A stretch of DNA of 64,000 nt, from the NCBI RefSeq assembly GCF_020782235.1, contig NZ_JAJGNO010000009.1:62001-126000 (forward strand), read 5' to 3'. Shown here in pieces: positions 27,625-36,926 of the stretch (position 1 is the first letter of the stretch; each line of letters opens with the position of its first letter). Source of the DNA: Sphingobium naphthae (lineage in GTDB: Bacteria; Pseudomonadota; Alphaproteobacteria; Sphingomonadales; Sphingomonadaceae). The notes under the pieces are model-generated. The model was not told the DNA's origin, ran no database searches, and worked only from the letters and a program-made list of their open reading frames with translations. The position numbers and the translations under genes were made by a program.

Positions 27625-29190
27625 ATGCCCTTGGGGGTCGCGGGTTTGTTTCAGGATAGCCAGGTCGGTTTTCAGCAGGGCGGCGCGCCCATGTCGCTGT
27701 GGATGGCGGATTCGCTGCGGGCCGTCGCGCCTGCGCGGCCGCAGGACTGGCGCACGCGGCTGCGCGACTGGGCCGAGGATGTGGAGCTGGTCCCCGACCT
27801 TGGCCAGCGGATCGGCAGCCGCACATGGTTTCGCGGGCTTGCTACCTGTTTCGGCCTTTGCGCCAGCGCTCTCTATTTGTCCCCCGGATTTCAGCCGGTG
27901 CCCGGCGCGCCCGGACCCACGCTGAGCGACGCGCACTATGACGAGGTGCGCAGCCAGATGCTCACCCCCCTGGCGCTGGGCGGCGACAGCGGGCATCGCA
28001 TGGGCGCGACCGATGCGGTGCAGCCGCTGCGCGAGACGCCCGAGCGGCCGCAGATCGAACTGAGCGCCCAGGTCGGGAGCAGCGACACGCTGGCCCGCGC
28101 TCTGTCGCGCGCCGGCGTCAGCAGCGCCGACGTCGCCGCCGTGGTCGGCATGGCGGGCGCGGACATCAGCGGGGGAATAAAGCCCGGCACCCGGCTCAAC
28201 ATCGTGCTGGGCCGCCGCGCCAGCCGCGACCGGCCCCGGCCGCTGGACCATCTGGCGTTCCGCGCGCGGCTGGACCTCGACATGCGGTTCGAGCGGCTGG
28301 GCGGGGTGCTGTCGGTGCAGCGCGTGCCGATCCGCGTCGACGACACGCCGCTGCGCATCCAGGGCGTGGTGGGCGAGAGCATCTACCGGTCCGCGCGCGC
28401 GGCCGGCGCGCCGCCCAAGGCGGTGCAGGCGTTCCTGCGCGTGATCGCCAAGCAGGTCGACCTGGGCTCCATCGGCGCGGGCGACCGCTATGACATCGTC
28501 ACCGAATATCGCCAGGCGGAAACCGGCGACGTGGAGGTGGGCGAACTTCTCTATGCCGGCCTGAACCGCGCGCGGGGCAAGTCGGTCGATATGCTGAAAT
28601 GGACCAGCAGCGGCCGCACCGAATGGTTCGAGGCGTCGGGCGTGGGCGAGCGGCGCGGCGTGCTGGCCGCGCCTGTCGCCGGGCGCATGTCGTCGGGCTA
28701 TGGCCGGCGTCGCCACCCGATCCTGGGCTATACCCGCATGCACGCCGGCATCGATTTCGCCGCGCGCTACGGATCGCCCATCTATGCCGTGACCGACGGC
28801 GTCGTGACCTATGCCGGGCGGCATGGCGGCCATGGCAATTATGTCCGCATCCAGCATGGCGGCGGGCTGGCCACCGGCTATGCGCATATGAGCCGGATCG
28901 CGGCGGATCGCGGGCAGCGGGTGCGGCGCGGCCAGGTGATCGGCTATGTCGGGTCGACCGGCCTGTCGACCGGGCCGCATCTCCATTATGAACTGTATCG
29001 CAATGGCGCGACGGTCAATCCGCTGTCGGTGAAGTTCACCACCACGTCGCAACTAGCCGGCCGCGAACTGGCGGCGTTCCGGGCGAAGCTGGCCGCCTAC
29101 AAGGGGCTGGCGGTGGGGCCGCATCAGCGTTTCGCCCAGGCTGCCGCCCCGACACCGTCGCAGGCCACCCCGACCCAGCGGGGCAAGTGA
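27625..29190 (+). CDS. M23 family peptidoglycan endopeptidase, membrane anchored
   Basis: A 521-residue envelope protein. One membrane segment near residues 75-95 (WFRGLATCFGLCASALYL) is followed by a regulatory region and the LytM/M23 domain at 350-460. Zinc ligands are seen in MHAGIDFA (His373, Asp377) and HLHYE (His452, His454), with the GYGRRRHPILG loop before them. All catalytic residues are present, so an active DD-endopeptidase is expected rather than an EnvC-like activator. ATG at 27625 is used; ATG 27691 is an alternative. The C-terminal tail is Ala/Pro/Gln-rich. Confidence 0.88.
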   Translation: MPLGVAGLFQDSQVGFQQGGAPMSLWMADSLRAVAPARPQDWRTRLRDWAEDVELVPDLGQRIGSRTWFRGLATCFGLCASALYLSPGFQPVPGAPGPTLSDAHYDEVRSQMLTPLALGGDSGHRMGATDAVQPLRETPERPQIELSAQVGSSDTLARALSRAGVSSADVAAVVGMAGADISGGIKPGTRLNIVLGRRASRDRPRPLDHLAFRARLDLDMRFERLGGVLSVQRVPIRVDDTPLRIQGVVGESIYRSARAAGAPPKAVQAFLRVIAKQVDLGSIGAGDRYDIVTEYRQAETGDVEVGELLYAGLNRARGKSVDMLKWTSSGRTEWFEASGVGERRGVLAAPVAGRMSSGYGRRRHPILGYTRMHAGIDFAARYGSPIYAVTDGVVTYAGRHGGHGNYVRIQHGGGLATGYAHMSRIAADRGQRVRRGQVIGYVGSTGLSTGPHLHYELYRNGATVNPLSVKFTTTSQLAGRELAAFRAKLAAYKGLAVGPHQRFAQAAAPTPSQATPTQRGK

Positions 29191-29267
29191 CTGCCCGGAT
29201 TGGTGGCAGGATGCGGCGGTTGCGAAACGATCTTTCCGCGGATGCGCGCTTCCGCTAACGGGCGGAC

Positions 29268-30050
29268 ATGACAGGCACCGTCACCGCCATCCTGCTTGCA
29301 GGCGCGCGTCCCATTCCCGATCCCCTGGCGCAGGCTGCGGGCGTCGCGGTCAAGCCGCTGGCGCCGGTGGCGGGCGAGCCGATGATCAACCGGCCGGCGC
29401 GCGCCTTGCTGGACCATCCCGCGATCGGCGAGGTCATCATCCTGACGCAGCGGGCGGACGCCTTTGCCGCCGATCCTGCCACCGCCTGGCTGGCGACGCA
29501 TCCGCGCGTGCGGTTCGAGAAGGGCGGGCAGGGGATCGCTTCGTCGCTGCTGGCGATGATGGACGCGCAGGCGCTGCCCTTCCCGTTGCTGCTGACGACG
29601 GCGGACCATGTGCTGCTGGACCGGGCGATGCTGGACCAGTTCGTCGGCGAGGCGCGGGGCACGGACATCGCCGTCGCCATGGTCGAGCGCGCAACGCTGC
29701 TGGCGCGCTATCCCCAGTCGCGGCGGACCTGGCTCAAGTTCCGGGACGGCTGGTGGTCGGGCGCCAATATCTTCTGGATCGGCAGCGACAAGGCGCGGCG
29801 GCTGATCGCGCTGTGGCAGGAGGTGGAGCAGGACCGCAAGAAGGGGTGGAAAGTCCTGGCGGCGTTCGGGCCGCTCGCGCTGATCGGCGCGCTGCTGCGG
29901 ATCTCCACGCTGCGCGGCGGGATGGCGCGGATCGGGCGGCGCTTTGGCCTGACGGCGCGGCTGGTGGCGATGACGAGTCCGGAGGCGTGCATCGACGCGG
30001 ACAAGGCCGAGGACGTGACGCTGATCGAGGCGATCCTGGCGGCGCGCTAA
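29268..30050 (+). CDS. MobA-like NTP transferase domain protein
   Basis: A 260-residue nucleotidyltransferase-fold protein. The N-terminal AILLAGARP resembles the GT-A loop (LAGGxGxR) but lacks the usual Gly-x-Gly-Thr/Ser-Arg. VKPLAPVAGEPMINR, LLLTTADHVLLD (metal-binding Asp region) and WWSGANIFWIGSD are consistent with nucleotide-sugar or alditol cytidylyl/guanylyl transferases. It ends next to the convergent flippase gene and lies near another cytidylyltransferase gene, so it probably serves a surface polysaccharide or phospho-lipid headgroup. Confidence 0.75.
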   Translation: MTGTVTAILLAGARPIPDPLAQAAGVAVKPLAPVAGEPMINRPARALLDHPAIGEVIILTQRADAFAADPATAWLATHPRVRFEKGGQGIASSLLAMMDAQALPFPLLLTTADHVLLDRAMLDQFVGEARGTDIAVAMVERATLLARYPQSRRTWLKFRDGWWSGANIFWIGSDKARRLIALWQEVEQDRKKGWKVLAAFGPLALIGALLRISTLRGGMARIGRRFGLTARLVAMTSPEACIDADKAEDVTLIEAILAAR

Positions 30051-31360
30051 TCCCCGCGGCCGACCGCGCGGCGGCTGGCGAGCCCCATCATCGTGAAGGC
30101 GGCGAGCGAGGAGAGGATGTTCGCCATCGCCGCGCCCTTGGTGCCGTAGATGGGCAGCAGCGCCGATTGCAGGCCAAGCAGCAACAGGGTCGAGAGAAAG
30201 CTGATCCGCAGCGACAGGCCGGCGCGGTTGGTGGCCATCAGCAGCGGGCGGTAGCTGACGCCGGCAAGGTCGATGCAGGCCGAGATGCCCAGCATCAGCA
30301 GCAGCGGATAGGCGGGCAGGAAGTCCGCGCCGGCGATGAGCCCTAGCAGCGGATAGCCGATCGTCAGGATGAGCGCGATGATGACCGCGCCCGCGACCAG
30401 CGCCAGCCGGTTGGTGCGGCGGAATAGCGCGCCCAGCGCCTCGGTCCCCTGCGCCGAGGTGCGTGAGAGTTCGACGAAGATGCTGCGCGAGAGCAGGCTG
30501 GAGATCTTGGTCAGCGAATTGGCGAGCTGGTTGGCGAGGCGGTAGAGGCCGGCGCCGGCCGGGCCGACGAAGCCGCCGACGATCAGCACCGCGACCTGCT
30601 GACCGATGGAGCCGAGGCTGGTCTGGAGATTGGTGGCGGTGAGGAAGCCGATGATGCCGGGATTTTCGCGGCGCGCATCGAGTGCGCGGCCGGCGCGCCA
30701 GTTGCCGATGCGGTCGCCGCCGACGCGCAGCGCCAGGAACCAGTAGCTGAGCGCGCAGAGCAGTTCGGCAAAGGCCCAGGCGAGCAGGAAGCCGGTGATG
30801 CCGGGCATCAGCAGCCAGGCCGCGACCGCGCCGATCATGCGGCCGACCGGGATCATGGTTTCGGCAAAGGCGGCCGAATCGAAACGGTCGAACAGGCGCA
30901 GCACGCCGGTGGGGCTGGAGCGGATGGTGATCATCATCAGCAGCGAGAAGAGCCAGACTTCGACGCCCATGCCCGGTTCAAGGCCGAGCGCCGGGCCGAA
31001 GAGCAGGATGATGGCGCCCGCGACGGCGGCGCCCGCGAGCGCGGAGGCGAGATCGATGAGGATGCAGAAGCGCAGCACGCGGTTGAGCGCATCGCCATTG
31101 CCGGCGGTCAGATGCGGCTGCCCATAGCGCACGACGATCTGCCAGCTGTCGAAGCTGACCAGCGCCTTGATGACGTTGGCGGCGCTCAGCACCAGCGCGA
31201 ACCGGCCGAAATCGGCGACGCCCAGCGTACGCGTGACGATGGCCAGATAGGCCAGGCTCAGGACCGCGCCCACGCCCTTGCCGCCCAGCAGCCAGCCGGT
31301 ATTGGCCAGGATGCGGGCGAAGGCGTCCGCCGCCGCGCCTGATCCACGCTTGAACATCAC
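30047..31360 (-). CDS. Polysaccharide flippase, Wzx/MurJ-like MOP family
   Basis: A 437-residue protein with about twelve membrane segments. It begins with the LANTGWLLGGKGVGAVLSLA and YLAIVTRTLGVADFGRFALV pattern typical of lipopolysaccharide flippases. It would move lipid-linked oligosaccharide across the inner membrane. The stop overlaps the end of the convergent NTP transferase gene by four bases. It is divergent from the cytidylyltransferase at 31479; the three genes form a plausible surface-glycan module without its glycosyltransferases. Confidence 0.88.
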   Translation of the reverse strand: MMFKRGSGAAADAFARILANTGWLLGGKGVGAVLSLAYLAIVTRTLGVADFGRFALVLSAANVIKALVSFDSWQIVVRYGQPHLTAGNGDALNRVLRFCILIDLASALAGAAVAGAIILLFGPALGLEPGMGVEVWLFSLLMMITIRSSPTGVLRLFDRFDSAAFAETMIPVGRMIGAVAAWLLMPGITGFLLAWAFAELLCALSYWFLALRVGGDRIGNWRAGRALDARRENPGIIGFLTATNLQTSLGSIGQQVAVLIVGGFVGPAGAGLYRLANQLANSLTKISSLLSRSIFVELSRTSAQGTEALGALFRRTNRLALVAGAVIIALILTIGYPLLGLIAGADFLPAYPLLLMLGISACIDLAGVSYRPLLMATNRAGLSLRISFLSTLLLLGLQSALLPIYGTKGAAMANILSSLAAFTMMGLASRRAVGRGD

Positions 31361-31478
31361 CTGGTTGCCGGCCCTTCCTGTCCCCAGCCGGTCGTCCGGC
31401 CCGGCCTATCTAGGGCTTGACGTCCCAGGTTTGAAGCCGCCTTTTTTTCGGCCCAATTGCGAGCTAAAGCCCCGCGCC

Positions 31479-32249
31479 ATGACGATCAGCAAAGCCATCA
31501 TCCTTTCCGCCGGCCAGGGATCGCGCCTGTTGCCGCTGACCCGCGACGTGCCCAAATGCATGATCGACTTCAATGGCCGCAGCCTCATCAGCTGGCAGGT
31601 CGCCGCGCTGGTCGCCAATGGCGTGACCGACATCGTGGTGGTGACGGGGTTCCGCACCGAACGAGTCGAGGACCATGCGCTGCAGCTGTATCGCGATACC
31701 GGCGCGCGCATCCGCACGGTGTTCAATCCCTTTTTCCAGGTGGCGGACAATCTGGGCACATGCTGGATCGTGCGCGAGGAGATGACGCAGGACTTCATCA
31801 TCCTGAACGGCGACACGATCGTGTCGGACGAGATCGTGGCAAAGCTGGTCGAGGGGGCGCAGGACGCGATCACCGTCACCGTCGACGTCAAGCCGCAGGG
31901 CGATTATGACGATGACGACATGAAGGTCAGCCGCGACGCCGACGGGCGGCTGCGCGCGATCGGCAAGCGGTTGCTGCCGCCCGACACCAATGCCGAATCG
32001 ATCGGCATGCTGGCCTTCACCGGCGAGGGGCCGGCGATATTCCGCAACCAGATCGACCAGATGATGCGCACCCCCGAAGGGGTCGAGCGCTGGTATCTGC
32101 GCGCGATCGACATCATCGCCAAGGGCAATCGCGTCGGCACCGTGTCGATCGAGGGGCTGGAGTGGCAGGAGGTCGATTTCCCCCAGGATGTCGAGGCGGC
32201 GCAGGCGCTGACGGCGAAGTGGATCGCGCAAGGGCGCTACGCCCGCTAA
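31479..32249 (+). CDS. Sugar/phosphocholine cytidylyltransferase family protein
   Basis: A 256-residue nucleotidyltransferase. The signature IILSAGQGSRLLPLTRDVPK matches the GxGxRxxPLTxxxPKCM motif, and FIILNGDTIVSD and WQEVDFPQDVEAAQAL (metal-binding Asp) are also clear. Closest to the LicC-type phosphocholine or inositol-phosphate cytidylyltransferase group. A start further upstream runs into the divergent flippase gene and lacks coding character. Confidence 0.85.
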   Translation: MTISKAIILSAGQGSRLLPLTRDVPKCMIDFNGRSLISWQVAALVANGVTDIVVVTGFRTERVEDHALQLYRDTGARIRTVFNPFFQVADNLGTCWIVREEMTQDFIILNGDTIVSDEIVAKLVEGAQDAITVTVDVKPQGDYDDDDMKVSRDADGRLRAIGKRLLPPDTNAESIGMLAFTGEGPAIFRNQIDQMMRTPEGVERWYLRAIDIIAKGNRVGTVSIEGLEWQEVDFPQDVEAAQALTAKWIAQGRYAR

Positions 32250-32433
32250 GGCGCGCGGGGCCGGACGGGCTTGCCTGCGCCCGGGCGCTGCGCTAGGGCG
32301 CGCCCATTCGCATGGACCCGGTGAAATTCCGGGTGGCTATTCCGGCCGCCGATCCGCCGGACAACATCACACATGATTTGAGCAAGATGCGCGGCGATCC
32401 GCGCCATGTGGCTTGTTGTGGAAATCCCGAACT

Positions 32434-33927
32434 ATGTCCGAACAATTCGTCCGCTACCGGCAGGAGTGGTTCAGCAGCGCCGCGGGCGCGCGCCATGACG
32501 TGCTGGCCGGCATCGTCGTCGCGCTGGCGCTGATCCCCGAAGCCATCGGCTTTTCCATCATCGCGGGCGTCGATCCGCGCGTGGGCCTCTATGCATCGGT
32601 CGCGATCGCCATCACCATCGCGCTGATCGGCGGGCGGCCGGGGATGATTTCCGCCGCGACCGCCGCGGTCGCCGTGCTGGTGACGCCGCTGGTGCGCGAC
32701 CATGGCGTCGACTATCTGTTCGCCGCGACGATCCTGATGGGCGTCATCCAGGCGATCGCCGGGCTGTTGCGGCTGGACCTGCTGATGCAGTTCGTGTCCC
32801 GATCCGTCATCACCGGTTTCGTCAATGCGCTGGCGATCCTCATCTTCCTGGCGCAGTTGCCGCAGCTGACCAATGTGGGCTGGCAGACCTATGCCATGGT
32901 CGCGGGCGGGCTGGCGATCATCTACGGCTTTCCGCGGCTGACCCGCGCGGTGCCGTCACCGCTGGTCGCGATCCTGGTGCTGACCGCGATCAGCATCGCC
33001 CTGGGGCTGCCGGTCAATAGCGTGGGCGACATGGGGCAGCTGCCCGAGGGCTTGCCGAGCCTGGCGCTGCCGCAGGTGCCGCTCAACTGGGAGACGCTGC
33101 GGATCATCGCGCCCTATGCGGTGACGATGGCGGCGGTCGGGCTGCTGGAATCGCTGCTGACCGCGCAGATCGTCGACGACATGACCGACAGCGAAAGCGA
33201 CAAGCGGCGCGAATGCATGGGGCAGGGCGGAGCGAACATCGTGTCGGCCATGCTGGGCGGCATGGGCGGGTGCGCGATGATCGGCCAGTCGGTGATCAAT
33301 GTGACGTCGGGCGGGCGCGGGCGATTGTCGACCTTCGTCGCCGGCGCGTTCCTGCTGTTCCTGCTGGCGGTGCTGGGCCCGTGGGTCGGGCGCGTGCCGA
33401 TGCCGGCGCTGGTGGCGGTGATGATCATGGTGTCGATCGGCACGTTCAGCTGGAACTCGATACCCAATTTGCGGCGGCATCCGCCGACATCGTCGGTGGT
33501 GATGCTGGTGACGGTGGTGGTCGTTGTGGCGACGCGCGACCTGTCGCTGGGCGTGCTGTCGGGCGTGCTGCTGTCGGGCATCTTCTTCGCCGGCAAGGTG
33601 CAGCGGCTGTTCGCGGTGGAGCGGACGCAGGACGCGGAGGGGCGGGCGACCTATCGGGTGCGCGGGCAGATCTTCTTCGCGTCGGTCGATCGCTTCACCC
33701 GCGCCTTTCGCGACGCCGCTGGGGCGCGCGCGGTGGTGATCGACGTCACGGCCGCGCATTTCTGGGACATTTCGGGCGTCGGCGCGCTCGACAAGATCGT
33801 CGCGCGGCTGCGGGCGCAGGGGGTGGCGGTGGAGGTGATCGGCTATAACCGGGCGAGCGCCGACCTGATCGACCGCTTCGCGCGGCACGACAAGACCGGG
33901 GTCGAAATGGGCGCAACGCCGCACTAA
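32434..33927 (+). CDS. SulP family anion transporter with STAS domain
   Basis: A 497-residue inner-membrane transporter. It has about 12 helices from residue 25 to 395, including the SulP hallmark [20 protein letters not shown] and the [20 protein letters not shown] region. The C-terminal STAS domain spans 410-490 ([20 protein letters not shown]). It probably moves sulfate or bicarbonate, or another anion; substrate is not predictable. ATG 32434 fits; a TTG 21 bases earlier is in frame but unsupported. A 180-base intergenic region precedes it without recognisable motifs. Confidence 0.92.
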   Translation: MSEQFVRYRQEWFSSAAGARHDVLAGIVVALALIPEAIGFSIIAGVDPRVGLYASVAIAITIALIGGRPGMISAATAAVAVLVTPLVRDHGVDYLFAATILMGVIQAIAGLLRLDLLMQFVSRSVITGFVNALAILIFLAQLPQLTNVGWQTYAMVAGGLAIIYGFPRLTRAVPSPLVAILVLTAISIALGLPVNSVGDMGQLPEGLPSLALPQVPLNWETLRIIAPYAVTMAAVGLLESLLTAQIVDDMTDSESDKRRECMGQGGANIVSAMLGGMGGCAMIGQSVINVTSGGRGRLSTFVAGAFLLFLLAVLGPWVGRVPMPALVAVMIMVSIGTFSWNSIPNLRRHPPTSSVVMLVTVVVVVATRDLSLGVLSGVLLSGIFFAGKVQRLFAVERTQDAEGRATYRVRGQIFFASVDRFTRAFRDAAGARAVVIDVTAAHFWDISGVGALDKIVARLRAQGVAVEVIGYNRASADLIDRFARHDKTGVEMGATPH

Positions 33928-33992
33928 AATCGTTGCATCCTGCTACTGATGTGACATGGTCCGAGCCAACCATCGAGAGAGGAGTCGGACCT

Positions 33993-34640
33993 ATGATCAT
34001 CCATGGCGCCAGGCCATCGCCCTTCGTGCGCAAGGTCATTGTTTTCGCGGCGGAAAAGGGGATCGCGGCAGAGGTGCGATCCGCCGGTTTCGGGCGCGGG
34101 GAGCCAGGCTATCTGGAAGGGTCGCCCTTCGGCAAGATACCGGCACTGGAGGATGGCGACTTCCTGCTGTGCGATTCGACTGCGATCATAACCTATATGG
34201 ATGCGCTGCACCCGGAGCCGAACCTGATCCCGGTCGAGCCCAGGGCGCGGGCGCGGACGATCTGGTTCGAGGAGTTTGGCGACACCATCGCCCAGCAGGC
34301 GGGGCAGAAGATCTTCTTCAACCGCGTCGTCGCCAAGCGGCTGAAGCGGCCGCAGGACCTGGACGCGGCGGACCGCGCCGAGGCGGAGGAAATGCCGACA
34401 ATCTACGATTATCTGGAAAGCGTGCTGCCCGAGAGCGGCTGGCTGGTGGAGGATCGCTTCACCCTGGCGGATCTGGCGGCGGCCTGTCCGATCATCAATG
34501 TCGGCTATTGTTCGGACGGGCTGGACGCGGCGCGCTGGCCGCGGACGGCGGCCTGGCTGGCGGCGGTGAAGGCGCGGCCGAGCGTGATGGCGGCGCTGGA
34601 GGAAGAAGCGCCGATGGTTCAGGCGATGATCGATAAATAA
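33993..34640 (+). CDS. Glutathione S-transferase family protein
   Basis: A 215-residue protein. The N-terminal thioredoxin fold (SPFVRKVIVFAAEKG; SPFGKIPALED with the cis-Pro; CDSTAIITYMD glutathione-binding Ser) is followed by an all-helical domain with FTLADLAAACPI. The catalytic residue is likely the Ser or Cys near SPFVRK. The GGAG site 11 bases upstream of the ATG at 33993 supports the start. It is the last ordinary gene before the GTA cluster. Confidence 0.92.
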   Translation: MIIHGARPSPFVRKVIVFAAEKGIAAEVRSAGFGRGEPGYLEGSPFGKIPALEDGDFLLCDSTAIITYMDALHPEPNLIPVEPRARARTIWFEEFGDTIAQQAGQKIFFNRVVAKRLKRPQDLDAADRAEAEEMPTIYDYLESVLPESGWLVEDRFTLADLAAACPIINVGYCSDGLDAARWPRTAAWLAAVKARPSVMAALEEEAPMVQAMIDK

Positions 34641-34733
34641 CCTACCTGGTGATTTTTGCTTGACATCGTCACGCTGTTCTGGCAGAGACATGGATAGTGG
34701 GAAAATGTGAGTCGCCACGGCGGCGCGACGACA

Positions 34734-34763
34734 GGTCGGTTCCGGACGGGAGCCGGCCTTTTT
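34734..34763 (+). terminator. Terminator-like hairpin upstream of the putative TerS gene
   Basis: GGTCGGTTCC pairs with GGAGCCGGCC (two G-U) around a GGACG loop, followed by five T residues. It lies 54 bases before the ATG. It could terminate the GST transcript or attenuate GTA expression. A TTGACA hexamer lies at 34660-34665 but no matching -10 was found. Confidence 0.55.
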
Positions 34764-34816
34764 CGTGTCTGCGCCGCGGGGCGGGCACAGGGGCTGGCGG
34801 GGGCGGGGAGGCAAGG

Positions 34817-35356
34817 ATGACAAAGGCGGGAGAAGCGGCGCTGGTGCCGCAGCGGCAGGCGCGGGCGAGCGGCGCGCGGGTGCAGCAGCGCAGGGAGCGG
34901 CGCGACGCCTGGACGAAGGCGGAGGAGCGGGCGTTCCTCGCCACGCTGGCGGAATGCTGCAACATCAGTGAGGCGGCGCGCGCGATCGGCAAATGCCGGC
35001 AGGGCGCCTATGACCGGCGCAAGCGGCGGGCGGCCTTTGCCCGCGCCTGGGACGAGGCGCTGGAGCAGGGCTATTGCGAGATCGAGATGGCGTTGATGCG
35101 CGCGGCGCTGTTCGGCAGCGAGAGCGAGGAGATCGTGCTGGACGGCGACGGCGCGGTGAAGAGCCGCAAGGTCAAGCGCGCGCCCAATCTGAGCATCGGG
35201 CTGCGCCTGTTGCAGCATCATCGCGCGCGGGTGACGACGATCCGCGCGGCGGCGGGCGGTCGCGGGGGCGGGGGCGGTCCCGATACGGCCGACGCGAAGG
35301 CGCGGGTGCGCAAAGTGCTGGACGAAATCCGGCGGCGGCGCGCGGCGGGGCAGTGA
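34817..35356 (+). CDS. Putative GTA small terminase subunit (TerS)
   Basis: A 179-residue basic protein. Residues 30-80 contain a helix-turn-helix-like region (FLATLAECCNISEAARAIGK, then CRQGAYDRRKRRAAFARAWD), the pattern seen in DNA-recognising small terminases. A coiled middle and a very basic C-terminus (VRKVLDEIRRRRAAGQ) follow. The GTA head genes begin about 5 kb downstream on the same strand. It is inferred to be the DNA-recognition partner of the large terminase. The assignment is from pattern and position. Confidence 0.65.
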   Translation: MTKAGEAALVPQRQARASGARVQQRRERRDAWTKAEERAFLATLAECCNISEAARAIGKCRQGAYDRRKRRAAFARAWDEALEQGYCEIEMALMRAALFGSESEEIVLDGDGAVKSRKVKRAPNLSIGLRLLQHHRARVTTIRAAAGGRGGGGGPDTADAKARVRKVLDEIRRRRAAGQ

Positions 35357-35499
35357 GGGGACCGGTGCGGGCGATCCGTGTCGGCGATCCAAAGGCATGA
35401 TCGTAACGGGGGCGACGGATCGGGCGTGGTTCGCGATGGCCGGTCTGTTAACCAATTTTAAACGGGAACGGACAGGACGGCTGCGGCATTCGAACCCGC

Positions 35500-35733
35500 A
35501 TGACATTGGAAAGCAGGATTTTACAGCAGCTTGGGGCGGGTCCGGTGCGGAAATTGACGCTGGACGGGGTCGACCCCGACGAACTGGCGCTGACGCTGAA
35601 GTTCATGGCCGCGCGGCGGCAGATCTGCATGCGGCCCGACCAGATTTCGCTCTATTGGCATCGCCACATGATCCTTTCGCCCATGGCGGCGCGCGTGCGC
35701 AAACTGGAAGCGCGGCCGGCGATGGGGGCTTGA
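35500..35733 (+). CDS. Small hypothetical protein next to the putative TerS gene
   Basis: A 77-residue protein, MTLESRILQQLGAGPVRKLT followed by a central helix (DELALTLKFMAARRQIC) and a basic C-terminus. Composition and codon use look coding. It has no recognised motif. A TTAA-N6-TTAA, one base short of a CtrA box, lies at 35448-35461, 40 bases upstream. Confidence 0.5.
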   Translation: MTLESRILQQLGAGPVRKLTLDGVDPDELALTLKFMAARRQICMRPDQISLYWHRHMILSPMAARVRKLEARPAMGA

Positions 35734-35856
35734 GCGGCGGCGCGGGATAAGGGTGTTCGGGCAGGAAAGGGCTGAAGCGCGGCGGTTTGGGGCTGCTGTG
35801 GGGTGTTGGCGCAGGTGATGTTCTGAGATCCTGCCTTGTTTAAGTCGGAGAGAGAG

Positions 35857-35880
35857 ATTCCCGCCTTCGCGGGAATGACG
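35857..35880 (+). repeat. Short palindromic repeat, type B
   Basis: ATTCCCGCCTTCGCGGGAAT plus GACG tail. Related copies lie at 36314, 36768, 50290, 51028 and 51345, mostly preceded by GAGAGTTGG-like or GGTAGCTAGTTGG-like sequence. Confidence 0.85.
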
Positions 35881-35927
35881 GGGAGGGGTGGTTGGCGGAC
35901 CGTCCAGTTTCGATACGGTGACTGCGG

Positions 35928-36191
35928 TTAGCTGCCGGGCGGTTTGCTCTGAACCCAGATGGTAGGCACATCATACTTCGCCGCCCAATTCTGCGCGGCA
36001 GCCACGGCAGCTTCCAATGAGCCATCGTTTTCAGCAAGGGAGGCATATCCCACCCAATCGCCGTTGGCTCTGAATGAACCGCCCGTGCCAAGGAACAGAC
36101 GATCGTCCGATTCCTCAATCATTAGCCAACGCATATCGTCGCCATGATCCGGCATTCCCTCATCAGGCAAAAGATAGACAATATCGACCAT
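35928..36191 (-). CDS. Small hypothetical protein
   Basis: An 87-residue acidic protein, MVDIVYLLPDEGMPDHGDDM ... ENDGSLEAAVAAAQNWAAKY ... IWVQSKPPGS. Lower GC and different codon use than the GTA genes suggest a recent arrival. It is surrounded by palindromic repeats. No family recognised. Confidence 0.55.
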   Translation of the reverse strand: MVDIVYLLPDEGMPDHGDDMRWLMIEESDDRLFLGTGGSFRANGDWVGYASLAENDGSLEAAVAAAQNWAAKYDVPTIWVQSKPPGS

Positions 36192-36313
36192 GAAGCGATC
36201 CTGCTTGGCTTGGCAAATGACTGCAAGCGGGAAACCCGACTGATCTGTTCAGGGGCCAAAAATGGTCGACACCGGACGCTCAAAATTTTGGCGCCGACCC
36301 GGTAGCTAGTTGG

Positions 36314-36337
36314 ATTCCCGCCTTCGCGGGAATGACG
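36314..36337 (+). repeat. Short palindromic repeat, type B
   Basis: ATTCCCGCCTTCGCGGGAAT with GACG tail, directly followed by the cloverleaf-like element at 36364. Confidence 0.85.
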
Positions 36338-36363
36338 AGAGTGGTGGTTTTCAGCCATCCTCC

Positions 36364-36471
36364 CCTGGCAGGGGAGGTGTCGCGCGCGGAGCGCGGGACG
36401 GAGGGGTGTCACCCTCACGATGGCGGGACACCCCTCCGTCTGGCCTTTGGCCAGCCACCTCCCCTGCCAGG
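36364..36471 (+). repeat. Four-way-junction (cloverleaf-like) palindromic element, copy 1
   Basis: The outer stem CCTGGCAGGGGAGGTG (36364-36379) pairs perfectly with 36456-36471. Inside lie a small CGCGC/GCGCG arm, a perfect 14-bp arm (36397-36410 with 36427-36440) and a TGGCC/GGCCA arm (36441-36453). Three further copies are at 36817, 51395 and 51792. No coding potential. Confidence 0.75.
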
Positions 36472-36617
36472 GGAGGATGAGGGTGCAGCCGCTGTTGGTC
36501 GATTTCGGTCGGTCCGTACTCTCGCCCGAAATCGGACCCGCCGCTATCGCGCAGCTCGAACGGATCGGTCTCCTGCTGGCGATAAGAGGTGGGAAGGCGC
36601 CTATCGGATTTCCTCCG

Positions 36618-36703
36618 TCATCCCAGCGGAAGCTGGGATCTCTCTTTTGTTTCCGACGCTTCGTTAGAAGAAGTGAGATCCCAGCCTTCGCTGGGATGAC
36701 GAC
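36618..36703. repeat. Pair of inverted type C palindromes
   Basis: TCATCCCAGCGGAAGCTGGG and ATCCCAGCCTTCGCTGGGAT lie in opposite orientation about 30 bases apart, each itself a hairpin, in the manner of a BIME (paired REPs). The same pair with nearly the same spacer recurs at 51630-51715. Confidence 0.85.
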
Positions 36704-36767
36704 GGTGGATGGCAACACATGGTCGAACGTCCTTGGAATTTGTGACGAATACCAGGTGGAGGGTTGG

Positions 36768-36791
36768 ACTCCCGTCTTCGCGGGAATGACG
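36768..36791 (+). repeat. Short palindromic repeat, type B variant
   Basis: ACTCCCGTCTTCGCGGGAAT with GACG tail, 26 bases before the second cloverleaf-like element. Confidence 0.75.
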
Positions 36792-36816
36792 GAGATGGGT
36801 GGTTTTCAGGCGTTCT

Positions 36817-36926
36817 GCCCTTGCAGGGGGGGGCGCGCGCGGAGCGTGGGACGGAGGTGGCGCGCTGGCGAGAGGGGGACACCCCTCCGTCAGCACTTCG
36901 TGCTGCCACCTCCCCTTACAGGGGAG
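36817..36926 (+). repeat. Four-way-junction palindromic element, copy 2
   Basis: Same layout as copy 1, but the last arm reads AGCAC-TTC-GTGCT instead of TGGCC-TTT-GGCCA: both sides changed together. The outer stem is degraded. Confidence 0.65.

Noticed and set aside
34660..34700. A full sigma-70 promoter at the TTGACA before the putative TerS gene
   Set aside because: No acceptable -10 at 16-18 bp spacing was found, so only the hexamer is noted.
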